Assembly (NCBI GenBank): GCA_001784585.1
Contig: MFRN01000011.1
Coordinates: forward strand, 63,953-127,952
DNA length: 64,000 nucleotides
Source: Candidatus Melainabacteria bacterium RIFCSPLOWO2_02_FULL_35_15
GTDB lineage: Bacteria > Cyanobacteriota > Vampirovibrionia > 2-02-FULL-35-15
Direction: 5' to 3'
The notes under the pieces are model-generated. The model made no database searches. It was not told the origin of the DNA and worked only from the letters and a program-made list of their open reading frames with translations. Positions 34,181-43,160 of this stretch are shown one piece after another; positions within the stretch are counted from its first letter, which is position 1, and each line of letters opens with the position of its first letter. A program made the position numbers and the translations under genes.

Positions 34181-37100
34181 TTATGGTGTAAATGGACAGT
34201 AGCTCATTAAGCAAACGTCAGATACTTCTTGTGCTCCTATCATAGGACAATCTTCCATTCCCGGACCAATCATATTAAAAGGACACAACATTTGGAGACA
34301 CTGGTATGTCATAGAAGCCTGCCAGTATGCACCTGGTGGAGACCAGCCCAAAGGCCTAAAAGCCGGTAATAGTGTAAAAATAAAATTATGTTTCATTACA
34401 CACTTACAAATTGCCTTGCAGTATTCTATATTAAAACCAGGAATGCTACCTCCTCCCAGGCTCATCCATCCGGGAGGGACCATTGCTATTACCGGTGGAC
34501 CATAATTATTTAAAATTGTGGATAGATCCATTAACTCGGCTGGAACTGGTGCAAGAGCTGTAGTGTTAATAGTCATTAATCCAAGAGCATCCGGGAAAGC
34601 TGCACAGCTCATATCACAACAATCATTAATAGCCATATAGGCTCCGGCAAAATTAAGTGGAAAATAATTATCCATAAAAGCCATATCTATACAAGCCATA
34701 TCAATACAAGAACCCCAGGGACTAACAGCGAAGTAATTATTATCACATCTATAAACAGGATTGCAAGTTCGGGTAAATGGTTTCCCAGCCATTCCAGGAT
34801 CCTGATACCTGCACTGTCCTACACTCACTGACTGATAGTATGAAGTATTAGGAGGAACAGGACACTCCTGCCCGACATTACAAGTCACGCAATCTCCTTC
34901 AAGAAAAACTTTATCGCAAATTTTCCCCGGGTTTCTGCTATTTGCCATGCAGTAAGGCAGTGAGCCCGCTGAACATGTATAATTTTGTACTGGCATAAGC
35001 GGCATACCCTCGCTAACCGGAAAAGCCGGTCTGGCACATAATTTCCTTGTACAAGCGTTAGCATCAGTTACATCTCCACAGCCTTTATCTTTTGTACATC
35101 CTACACATGTAAAGAAAGGACTGCACGATGGTTTTTCGGCATCACGATTTTGACAGATAAGGTTCTTGCCATCATCTGCATCGTTGTCAGCCGGGCGACA
35201 TGCAACACACATGTTAACTCCTTGACAAAAAGGCCTTACGTTCGGGAAATTGGCAGCGCAAAGCTGGTCTCCTGTATCTGCTCCGCCACCACATTCCTGA
35301 CAAAAACCATCACTATCACAAAAAGATTTTTGATTAGGCGCAGGATATAGTGCATCACAGTTCTCATTTCTGCCAAATAGCATGTTCATTGATGGATCAC
35401 ATTCCCGGCAAAAATTATTTAAACAAAGTGGATTAGCTCCTGCTGCTACCTCTATATCTCCTCCACCCGGCTTACAGCTGACAGTATCACAGTCAAGCAC
35501 ATTACCCATAAACATACATGCTCCTGCTGCATTGTTTGCAATAACACACTCACGACACCTCCAGTTATTTACAAATCCGGGCATTACTGGATTATCATCC
35601 AGGCACAGAGGACGCTCCATACCAAATACCGGATAAAGCGTAGCGCAAACTGCATCCCCGGCAGCTCCTGGGCCTGGACACTCTCTGCAATTACCAGTAC
35701 CTGTCATAGTAGCAGCATCCCAGTTACAAAAAGTTCTTACTTCATCGCTTGGAATTGTAGGGCCAAGAGGTCTGAGCGAAATGGTTTCAGTATTTTGATC
35801 CCACTTCTCCTGACACCGGTCAAAAACAGTTGCACTTCTGTTAACTAAGCCTTCAAAACCACCGCAGACATTTTTTACCCTGGAATTATATGAACAATAA
35901 ATTGTTTTGCACATAACCACTGCATCATTTACTGCCGTACTGTCTGCACCCAGATAACGATCGCAGTCTTCATGACCCGGGAAAAGAATAACAGCGTTAG
36001 CTACATCTCCTCTGCATTCAACACAGGTTCCACCATTTAGTCCTGGTCCTGTAATGTTATATGGAGGAGGAGGTAGTGGAGCATCAGGATCCGGAAATTT
36101 ACAAAATATATTGTCAGGCCCATGCATTGCACTACACCAGGCATCCCGTGGTGTTCCCGTAAGTCCAAGTGGTGGCAATCCTATTGGTATTGTTGATGGA
36201 AACCCTGCCTGCCAGCCGCACATATCATTTCCCACTTCACATATAGGAAGGCTGTATCTTATCCATGTAGTTTTTCCATTCTGAGTTACCCTCGCTGAAA
36301 TAATTTTTTTATCTTTATCGATAGTTACTTCTTCTATTCCTTTTTCTTTTATCGGAGGAATTTTTATTTCATCGTATAAAACGGGTTCTACTTTATTTAC
36401 GATAGTATATTTTCTGGCTTTAGATGCAATCTCTTTTTTGTATTCTTTTGTAAATGCTTTTTGAATTGTCTTGGAAATATCATCAGATGCAAACACTCGT
36501 GCGCTTCCTGTACTGCCGCTTGAACCACTAAAACAACACACACAACATCCAAATAAATTTGGCTGGCATGTTCCTCCTGAACTTGAACTTCCTGCTACAC
36601 AAATTTGACAAGCCAGAGGAGGTACTGGACCTGGACCGTCAGGATCACCTAAGCCTTCAGGATCACAGATCGGATTGCTATAGTTTGGTCCGCTGTTATC
36701 ACCTGGGTTACAGATCGTTGCACAGTTACAGGAAGTGCCATCTACAGTACAAATTTCACCTGTTAGGCAGCTGCCATTACAAGCAGGATATGTTAACCCG
36801 CAGGCAACTCCAAAAAAACTACCTGAAGAAGATCCACCACCCGAAGAAGAGCTGCTACTTGATGATGATGAACTGCTGGAGGAAGAGCTTGAAGAAGAAG
36901 ATGAGCTTGAACTACCGGAAGAAGAGCTTGAAGATGATGACGATGAACCAGAACCTGGTGTACAGAAGCCTCCTACACAAGTTTCCCCCTCAGGGCAGTC
37001 AGCATCAATAGTACATGGGCAAGCTATATCAAATCTAATCCATTTACTTTTTCCAGTGTAGTCAGCCTGTAGTTTTTTACCAGCAGCTAATTTATTAATT

Positions 37101-38017
37101 TTTACATAAAAGATATTTTTATTTCTTCCTGTTCTGATTTCCTGAATGTATTTTGCTGATTTTCCTGTTAACTCTACCTGTGCAAATTTTATTCCTGTAA
37201 CATTATCTGTTACTTTTACTGTTTTACTGCCCGGGGATTTTTTATTTATTTTTATGGGTAGCGTTTTAAAAGCAGCTCTTTCTGATTCTCTTGCTTTTCG
37301 CATTACCTGTATTAGTGTTGTAGTAAAGATTTTATCCTGTGCCAGTGTCCTTGAAAAAACAGAACTGCTTGCAGGAGTCGCAAAGCAGCCGGAAGTAGAA
37401 CCAGAAGATGATGAGCTGGAACTTGAAGAAGAAGAGGAGGATCCACCACTAGAAGAAGAGCTGCTGGAAGAGGACTCACCACTACTTCCACAAGCATCTG
37501 TAGAATCTGATGGGCAAGGATCGCATGAATCTCCTAAACCGTCACCATCAGTATTTTCCTGGGTGGGATTTGAGACAGTTGGACAGTTATCGACTGGGTC
37601 CGGTACATCATCATTATCTATATCAGTTTCACAGGAATAATTACCCAAACATGCTTTACCTGAAGGACAGTGGCTATTATCACAACATTCTGTGCAAACT
37701 CCTGATAGAAGGCAGCAGCGTGGAAAAAGAGGACTAAGACAGTCAGCATCTGATGTACAAGGAACAGCAATAGGTATTATTTGACTTTTGTCAAATTCAA
37801 AATCACTAAATAAATTATCTTCAAATGATGCACCATCAAGAAATTGAGAATTGAGAATTGAGAATTGAGAATTAATAGTAGGAGAAATATCCTGGGAGAA
37901 AGCAGGGACAGATCTTGCATCGGCTATTAAAGCTACCGGATAAAAACTTTGAATAATAATTACATATGAAAATAATAGTGATATTGAGATCGTTAGTAGT
38001 TTTTTAAATTTGCTCAT
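34181..38017 (-). CDS. Secreted Cys-rich protein with thrombospondin type-3-like repeat and poly-Ser linkers
   Basis: A 1278-aa exported protein. Residues 1-34 look like a signal peptide (MSKFKKLLTISISLLFSYV..., cleavage near ADA). Next come a Cys-rich segment and a calcium-binding thrombospondin type-3-like stretch (DIDNDDVPDPVDNCP, NTDGDGLGDSCDPCP) near residues 125-165. A Ser/Gly linker (37390-37495), a beta-type domain, a second Ser linker (36825-36955), a similar beta-type domain, and about 600 residues of repeated CxEC/CxxC motifs follow. The N-terminus MSKF, the NSQFLDGAxF motif and the linkers are shared with the giant protein. No membrane anchor is visible. It probably works at the cell surface; the ligand is unknown. 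Confidence 0.85.
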   Translation of the reverse strand: MSKFKKLLTISISLLFSYVIIIQSFYPVALIADARSVPAFSQDISPTINSQFSILNSQFLDGASFEDNLFSDFEFDKSQIIPIAVPCTSDADCLSPLFPRCCLLSGVCTECCDNSHCPSGKACLGNYSCETDIDNDDVPDPVDNCPTVSNPTQENTDGDGLGDSCDPCPSDSTDACGSSGESSSSSSSSSGGSSSSSSSSSSSSSGSTSGCFATPASSSVFSRTLAQDKIFTTTLIQVMRKARESERAAFKTLPIKINKKSPGSKTVKVTDNVTGIKFAQVELTGKSAKYIQEIRTGRNKNIFYVKINKLAAGKKLQADYTGKSKWIRFDIACPCTIDADCPEGETCVGGFCTPGSGSSSSSSSSSSGSSSSSSSSSSSSSSSSSSSSSSSSGGGSSSGSFFGVACGLTYPACNGSCLTGEICTVDGTSCNCATICNPGDNSGPNYSNPICDPEGLGDPDGPGPVPPLACQICVAGSSSSGGTCQPNLFGCCVCCFSGSSGSTGSARVFASDDISKTIQKAFTKEYKKEIASKARKYTIVNKVEPVLYDEIKIPPIKEKGIEEVTIDKDKKIISARVTQNGKTTWIRYSLPICEVGNDMCGWQAGFPSTIPIGLPPLGLTGTPRDAWCSAMHGPDNIFCKFPDPDAPLPPPPYNITGPGLNGGTCVECRGDVANAVILFPGHEDCDRYLGADSTAVNDAVVMCKTIYCSYNSRVKNVCGGFEGLVNRSATVFDRCQEKWDQNTETISLRPLGPTIPSDEVRTFCNWDAATMTGTGNCRECPGPGAAGDAVCATLYPVFGMERPLCLDDNPVMPGFVNNWRCRECVIANNAAGACMFMGNVLDCDTVSCKPGGGDIEVAAGANPLCLNNFCRECDPSMNMLFGRNENCDALYPAPNQKSFCDSDGFCQECGGGADTGDQLCAANFPNVRPFCQGVNMCVACRPADNDADDGKNLICQNRDAEKPSCSPFFTCVGCTKDKGCGDVTDANACTRKLCARPAFPVSEGMPLMPVQNYTCSAGSLPYCMANSRNPGKICDKVFLEGDCVTCNVGQECPVPPNTSYYQSVSVGQCRYQDPGMAGKPFTRTCNPVYRCDNNYFAVSPWGSCIDMACIDMAFMDNYFPLNFAGAYMAINDCCDMSCAAFPDALGLMTINTTALAPVPAELMDLSTILNNYGPPVIAMVPPGWMSLGGGSIPGFNIEYCKAICKCVMKHNFIFTLLPAFRPLGWSPPGAYWQASMTYQCLQMLCPFNMIGPGMEDCPMIGAQEVSDVCLMSYCPFTP
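36825..36955. repeat. Poly-Ser/Gly linker DNA in the 1278-aa gene
   Basis: Low-complexity DNA of GAA/GAG/GAT/CTG/CTT triplets on the plus strand, read on the minus strand almost only as Ser with scattered Gly. It joins a Cys-containing segment (CVGGFCTPG) to the next domain (GVACGLTYPAC). A second such tract lies at 37390-37495. Confidence 0.9.
37846..37873. repeat. Heptamer array GAGAATT x4 inside the 1278-aa gene
   Basis: Four perfect 7-mers with a degenerate fifth at 37839-37845. On the coding strand they give N-S-Q-F-S-I-L-N-S-Q-F just after the signal peptide. Two copies of the same unit occur in the giant gene at 46213-46226, again followed by LDGA. Confidence 0.92.
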
Positions 38018-38456
38018 ATTACTTTTCTATGATATCTCGCAAGCATCTTCCTTCATTTATTTTATGAATTAAATTATTTGGCAAAATCAATAATATGCCA
38101 GTTAATATGATGTTTTTTAACTGGAATTGTATGAATTTACGGCAGGAAGGTTATGGAAATGATAAGAGGTCAGGCAGATTACAAAGGTACTAGCCTCAAT
38201 GAAAATAAATCATTAAAAAGCAGTCCTTAAGCTAGGTTAAGGTGATTTTAAATATTAATAAAAGCTAAAAGTTAAGCCTTGTAAGGAACTTTTTTCATTT
38301 CTATTGTTTACTGCTAAGACATATTTTGTTATTATTTTATTCTAATGAAATTAAAATTTAAATTAAAGTATAAACATCATGTTGAATCAGTTGAAAATAA
38401 AAAATTGATTAAGCTTTATTTAACTTCGGTTTTTGATGAATAGGAATTTTTAAACA
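38018..38456. other. 439-bp intergenic region between divergent genes
   Basis: It contains an 8-bp inverted repeat CCAGTTAA/TTAACTGG with a long spacer (38098-38124). A 25-codon open frame (38153-38230) with AGGAAGG just upstream is also present, but its reality is uncertain. No tRNA or known riboswitch was recognised. It should hold the promoters of both flanking genes. Confidence 0.5.
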
Positions 38457-39575
38457 ATGATAGACCCTGTAGGAAAAGATAAACTTGAACCCATAAGAGG
38501 TAAGCCTACAGGTCCACGACAAGAAGGTCAGACTAGAGTAGATGAACCTTCACTGCCATCCGACAGTGCTGACAATAAAGCTAAGCCGCCAGGTTGGAAA
38601 GAATTAAGCGCTCAGGAAAAATCCGAAAAAGCATTTGATAATAGTTTTAACTTTTTTATTGCGCCGTTATGTGCAATTTCACTTTTATCGTCAATGGGAA
38701 GTTTAATTTATGCCAATTTTTTAGATGGTGAAAATGAGTTTCTTGATAAAGTTTCTGAGCTTTCAAATAAAGGAGCTTATTTCTTTAATGGTATTTATGG
38801 TGCAATAAATAATGCACTTAGTAACAATATAGTAGGTGCTGTCGGGTATTCCTGTGTATCACTTGCATCAATTGTAGGCAACAATGACAATATGTACCAG
38901 TGGAAGGCGCCCGGAAGTGCATTAGATCAGCTGCCTGGATTAAATGATTGTACTGTTAACAATAAAAAAATTATGAAAAAATATCCTGGCACAAATGCTG
39001 TTAATGCATATAAAAATTTTTCAGATAGCATATATAAAACCTGGGATTCTATTAAGGCAGTCATCTCTGATATTTATGATGAGTATAAATCTAAACTAAG
39101 TGAAGGTAAAAATATATTTAAGACAACCAGTGAGGTTTTTGTAACAAATGAGAGAAATGCTGAAAGGCACCTTGTAATATCATCAATTGGAATTTTTGCA
39201 GGATTCTTTGCCGGAATTGGATTTGGCTTTAAAAAACTTGGTTCAACCATCAGGGATATTTTTGGAATACTTGCTGATATTGGAATTTTTGGAATTTCAA
39301 AGTCACCTTCGGACAAACAGCAATCACGTTCTTCCAGGGTCAAATACGGGTTTTCCGGTAGTGGCTATCTCGGCGGAGGTTTGGCAGACCTTATCTACAG
39401 ATGGGCTGGAATACCTAAAGCTGATCTTTTAGCTGTCGGCCTGGATAATCTGGGATTTGGCTTTATGACATGGGCAAATGCAGATTCAAATAAAAAAGCA
39501 AGAGAGCTTGCCAGACAAAAAAATGCTGAAGAAATTCCGGCACAAATGGCTGCATATACGCAGCGACCTAAGTAA
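38457..39575 (+). CDS. Hypothetical membrane protein
   Basis: A 372-aa protein of no family I recognise. The first 55 residues are polar (KDKLEPIRGKPTGPRQEG). Hydrophobic segments appear around residues 65-85 (FFIAPLCAISLLSSMGSLIYA), 245-265 (ISSIGIFAGFFAGIGFGF) and again in the 270-345 range. The central part (95-230) is soluble-looking. The C-terminus ends in the dispersed 131-bp repeat, which supplies roughly the last nine codons and the stop. It stands alone, divergent from the 1278-aa secreted protein and convergent with the permease. Confidence 0.7.
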   Translation: MIDPVGKDKLEPIRGKPTGPRQEGQTRVDEPSLPSDSADNKAKPPGWKELSAQEKSEKAFDNSFNFFIAPLCAISLLSSMGSLIYANFLDGENEFLDKVSELSNKGAYFFNGIYGAINNALSNNIVGAVGYSCVSLASIVGNNDNMYQWKAPGSALDQLPGLNDCTVNNKKIMKKYPGTNAVNAYKNFSDSIYKTWDSIKAVISDIYDEYKSKLSEGKNIFKTTSEVFVTNERNAERHLVISSIGIFAGFFAGIGFGFKKLGSTIRDIFGILADIGIFGISKSPSDKQQSRSSRVKYGFSGSGYLGGGLADLIYRWAGIPKADLLAVGLDNLGFGFMTWANADSNKKARELARQKNAEEIPAQMAAYTQRPK

Positions 39576-39678
39576 TGTTACAAGTGAGGGTTGTCCTTCG
39601 ACAACCCGAACGCCAATGAAGATCCGCCATAAAATAGCGACATAATATGCGTTAGCATTTATGTCGCGTTATATAGAA
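39549..39678. repeat. 131-bp dispersed two-hairpin repeat, copy 2
   Basis: Same orientation and nearly the same sequence as 8254-8384. Hairpins are at 39588-39607 (8-bp stem) and 39637-39667 (13 bp with one bulge). Its left end overlaps the 3' end of the 372-aa gene and includes that stop codon. It fills the gap to the convergent permease. Confidence 0.9.
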
Positions 39679-39694
39679 GCATATTACAATGCCT

Positions 39695-41305
39695 CTACCT
39701 GCGCATCTTACTAAACCAAAAACCATATAAGTAATATATTATAATTCCAATTAACATCCACACTACAAAGCGTAACCATGTAGCTGTAGGCAGTCCTGTC
39801 ATTAAAAGAATATTTACTATCACGCCAAGGATTCCTGTAAGCGGCATCCAGGGACATCTGAACTTTGCTTTTAAATCCGGTCTTGTTGCTCTTAAAATTA
39901 AAACTGCAAGGCATACAAAAACAAATGCAGCCAAAGTTCCAATACTTGTAAGTTCAGCTACTGTAAGTATAGGTGTAAATGCTGCAATAAGTCCTGAAAA
40001 TAATCCTGTAATTAAAGTAGCTATAAATGGTGTTCTGTACTTTGGATGAATTAAACTGAAAAATTTTGGCAAAAGCCCGTCGCGGGACATTGAAAATAAA
40101 ATTCTTGCCTGACCGACTATCATGACCAGAATAATGCTGGTCATCCCGCACAGAGCGCCAAAACCTACAATAAGTGCTGCCCATTTATGGCCAAGTGCTG
40201 TAAAAGCTACTGACAGCGCTGCTCCTGCTTCATGTCCTGTAAGTGCCGGATTTGGTTTTCCATCAATGGTTACAGGTATAAGTCCGGTTAAAACAAGAGA
40301 AACAATTAAATATAAAACAGTACATATCAGAAGACTTCCAATAATTCCTACAGGCATATCCTTCTGCGGATTCTTTGATTCTTCAGCTACTGTAGTCACA
40401 GCATCAAAACCAATATATGCAAAAAATACAATTCCTGCTGCAGTTAAAACTCCCTGCCAGCCGTAATGGTATACGAGGTCATTCTGCACTCCAAGTGTTC
40501 CGTGGAATAATTTCATAAGGAATTCATTAAAGGGCAGATGTAAAATATCAATCGTATGTCCTGAAGGGATAGCTGTTCTGGGTGGAATAAAAGGATGCCA
40601 GTATTCAGGATGCAGGTGAAATACTCCAAATCCGATAAAAAATAAAACTACTGAAACTTTTATGGAAACAATAATATTATTAAAAACAGTTGAGTTTTTT
40701 ATTCCGGCAATTGCCAGAAAAGTAAGCCCGACAGTTATAGCAAGAGCAGGCAGATTCATAATAGCTCCCGGTACATCAGATGTTCCGGGTGAAGCAGTTA
40801 AGATCGCAGGTAAATGTATTCCAAAGTTTTTTGCAATGTTACAAAAGTATGCCCCCCACCCGATGGCTACTACAGAAACTGAAACCAGATATTCAAGCAA
40901 TAAATTCCAGCCAATTAACCACGCAGCTAATTCTCCAAGAGTTACATAGACATAGGTATAAGCACTTCCTGATAAGGGTACAAGTGATGCAAACTCACTG
41001 TAAACAAGTGCAGCCAGTGCACATGCAGTGCCTGCAAATATAAAGGAAAAGAAAACACCCGGTCCTGCATAATTACTGGCAGCAATTCCCGTTAAAACAA
41101 AAATTCCTGTACCTATAATACAACCAATTCCAAGGTTAATTAAATCCCATGCACCTAATGTTCTTACCAGCCCATGGGCCCCGTGTGCAGCATGCTCATC
41201 AACTGTTACAGATTCCATGGCTTTAATTCTTAAAATCGAATTCTTTTTTGACACAGATTCCTCTTTTTCTAAAACAGCTACATTACCTGAATTTTTGATT
41301 GACAA
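39695..41305 (-). CDS. APC-superfamily amino acid permease (cationic amino acid transporter type)
   Basis: A 536-aa polytopic membrane protein with about twelve to fourteen hydrophobic helices. The opening LGAWDLINLGIGCIIGTGIF is the APC TM1 signature, followed by SEFASLVPLSGSAYTYVYVTLGE. FFAYIGFDAVTTVAEESKNPQKDMP in the middle is typical of CAT/YfnA-type transporters, and the long loop after TM5 with repeated HP is also seen there. The start is TTG 41305, preceded by AAGGAG at 9-nt spacing. It may import an amino acid feeding the aminotransferase/aldehyde dehydrogenase pair, but they are not adjacent. Substrate unknown. Confidence 0.9.
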   Translation of the reverse strand: MSIKNSGNVAVLEKEESVSKKNSILRIKAMESVTVDEHAAHGAHGLVRTLGAWDLINLGIGCIIGTGIFVLTGIAASNYAGPGVFFSFIFAGTACALAALVYSEFASLVPLSGSAYTYVYVTLGELAAWLIGWNLLLEYLVSVSVVAIGWGAYFCNIAKNFGIHLPAILTASPGTSDVPGAIMNLPALAITVGLTFLAIAGIKNSTVFNNIIVSIKVSVVLFFIGFGVFHLHPEYWHPFIPPRTAIPSGHTIDILHLPFNEFLMKLFHGTLGVQNDLVYHYGWQGVLTAAGIVFFAYIGFDAVTTVAEESKNPQKDMPVGIIGSLLICTVLYLIVSLVLTGLIPVTIDGKPNPALTGHEAGAALSVAFTALGHKWAALIVGFGALCGMTSIILVMIVGQARILFSMSRDGLLPKFFSLIHPKYRTPFIATLITGLFSGLIAAFTPILTVAELTSIGTLAAFVFVCLAVLILRATRPDLKAKFRCPWMPLTGILGVIVNILLMTGLPTATWLRFVVWMLIGIIIYYLYGFWFSKMRR

Positions 41306-41349
41306 GGTAAGTCTCTCCTTTAAAAATAAATCTAAGACATTCCACTTAT

Positions 41350-41378
41350 TCTATACTAAACTAATAATTTAAATACAA
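41350..41378 (-). promoter_or_regulatory. Possible promoter for the permease
   Basis: Minus-strand TTGTAT (41373-41378), a 17-bp spacer and TATAGA (41350-41355), 45 bp upstream of the TTG start in the gap after the giant gene. Each hexamer matches consensus at four of six positions. Confidence 0.3.
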
Positions 41379-41402
41379 ATATTACAATCCTGACTTACAG
41401 AT

Positions 41403-43160
41403 TTAACCTTTTTTGTTTTGTGGTTTTATCTCAGTTTTATCTGTTTCATTATCCAGTTCTAATATAACGTTTCTAACAGGCGGCTTTGACAATAATTTAA
41501 TTTCCATCTTCTTTGAGAAGAATTGCCCTTTAGGTGTGCTGACTGTAAAAGATCTTTTTGATATATCATCACCTGTAAATCTTATCAGAAGTAAAATTTG
41601 TTTTCCTTTATTTAAAACTCTTGTCCTTAAAATTTCAATATCGCTTTCATTACTGAATGAGACAAAAGTGTGTGATTTTGACGGTTCAGATATAAATTCT
41701 CTTCCGTTTATTTTTATTAATCTTGAGGCAAAGTTTTCTCCAGACAAAATTAACCGGATTATTTTTCCGCCTTTTTTGGAAGAACCGGTTACCCGTCCCT
41801 GAATTTGTTTGACTTTTGGCAAACCTGTTTTAATTTCAGCTTCTCCTACATTTTGAAAATCATATGAGTTAAACAGTTTTACTGTTCCTTTGGATAAAAC
41901 TTCTTTTTTGCCTCCTCCTTTATTTAATACTGTTACAAGCGTGGCTACTCCACTATTTATGGACTCAGGGAAAAAGAGTCTGGAAAGAAGCACACTGCCT
42001 GATTTTATCTCCTGAGTGTTTCCGGGAATTACGGTAGTTTTTTTATTGGTGTCTATAATTACATAATTTATATTTTTTAAATCTTTTTCTTTAAGTTTTA
42101 TCCCGGAGTTTAATTTAATAATATATCCGCCGAATCCTGATTTTATAATTCCATGAGTTTCTGAAGTCTGGGCTGGCTGATCGCTTACCTGTTTTTTAAC
42201 GTTAGAAGGTTTACCGGAAGCAGTTTCAATAAGAGCAGTTTCTAATGTTTGTTTGCTAAATGAAATCAGGGGAATTTTTGGAGTGTAAATTACCTGGTTT
42301 GCTCCGCTTAAATCAAGTGACTTAATGTTTATATCTAATGAGGTATCTGATCTAAAAGACAAGGTTTCTGCAGGAATTAATTTTACTTCCGGAATATTTT
42401 GAATATTTTGATTTTGCGGGAAAGAAGGCGGCGGCTGAAAGAACCTTTCGTTAAAAGGCCTTCTGCCAGCCGGAGGATTAAACTGGTTATTTGCCTGATA
42501 ATTTTGTGAAACATTTTTTTTATTTGTATTGAATTGTACAGAACCGGTAAATTTGTTAGTTTCCGGAAAAGCACTTGGAGGCCTGCCCGGTGTTCCGGTA
42601 AATTCAGCCGGTCTGCCACTATTAACCAGGTTGGTTAAAGGTGCAGCCTGCCCTGTAAAAACCGGAGCTTGTGCAGTACCCGGGTTTGTAATAGTAATAG
42701 TTTGATCAGTCGATAATGTTTTATCCGGGGATTTGTCCGGTGGTTTATTTGCTGCTACACCACTAGCAGGTTTATCTGCCGGTTCTATTTTTTGAATAAA
42801 ATCTGCGCTGCGAAATGTAACTTTACCTGTGTCCTGACCGTTTAATGTGCTGACGGTAAAATATCTAATATCATCAGATGTAACAGGAACAGAGCTGTCA
42901 TATTCAAGTCTGGCTTTTATTAAAACTCTTTTTATCTCAGATAAGCTCTTTGGTACTCTGATTTGTTTTAAGGTAATTTTACTGTTATCAGTAAAAGTAA
43001 TTGTAGTAAACGGCTGATTTGCAACTGGTGATCTAACCGTTTGGTTATTAATTTCTACTTTATGTCTCATGAAGTTATGTCCTGTTATTTTAAGTAAGTA
43101 CTGTTTCTTGGTTGAACCGGTATTTTGAATGTCTGGAATTTCAGTCAGTGTTATTTCTGT
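41403..43160 (-). other. C-terminal IPT-like domains of the giant protein
   Basis: Two copies of one motif set: LKITGHNFMRHKVEINN ... YFTVSTLNGQ (around 42840-43110) and LILSGENFASRLIKING ... SFTVSTPKGQF (around 41500-41790). A third relative is in the truncated neighbour at 63007-64000 (ITGKNFIGRRAKI ... LFVSTPAGQTF). The GxNF...STPxGQ frame resembles IPT/TIG Ig-like folds. A Pro/Asn-rich disordered stretch lies between the two copies here. Confidence 0.6.
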
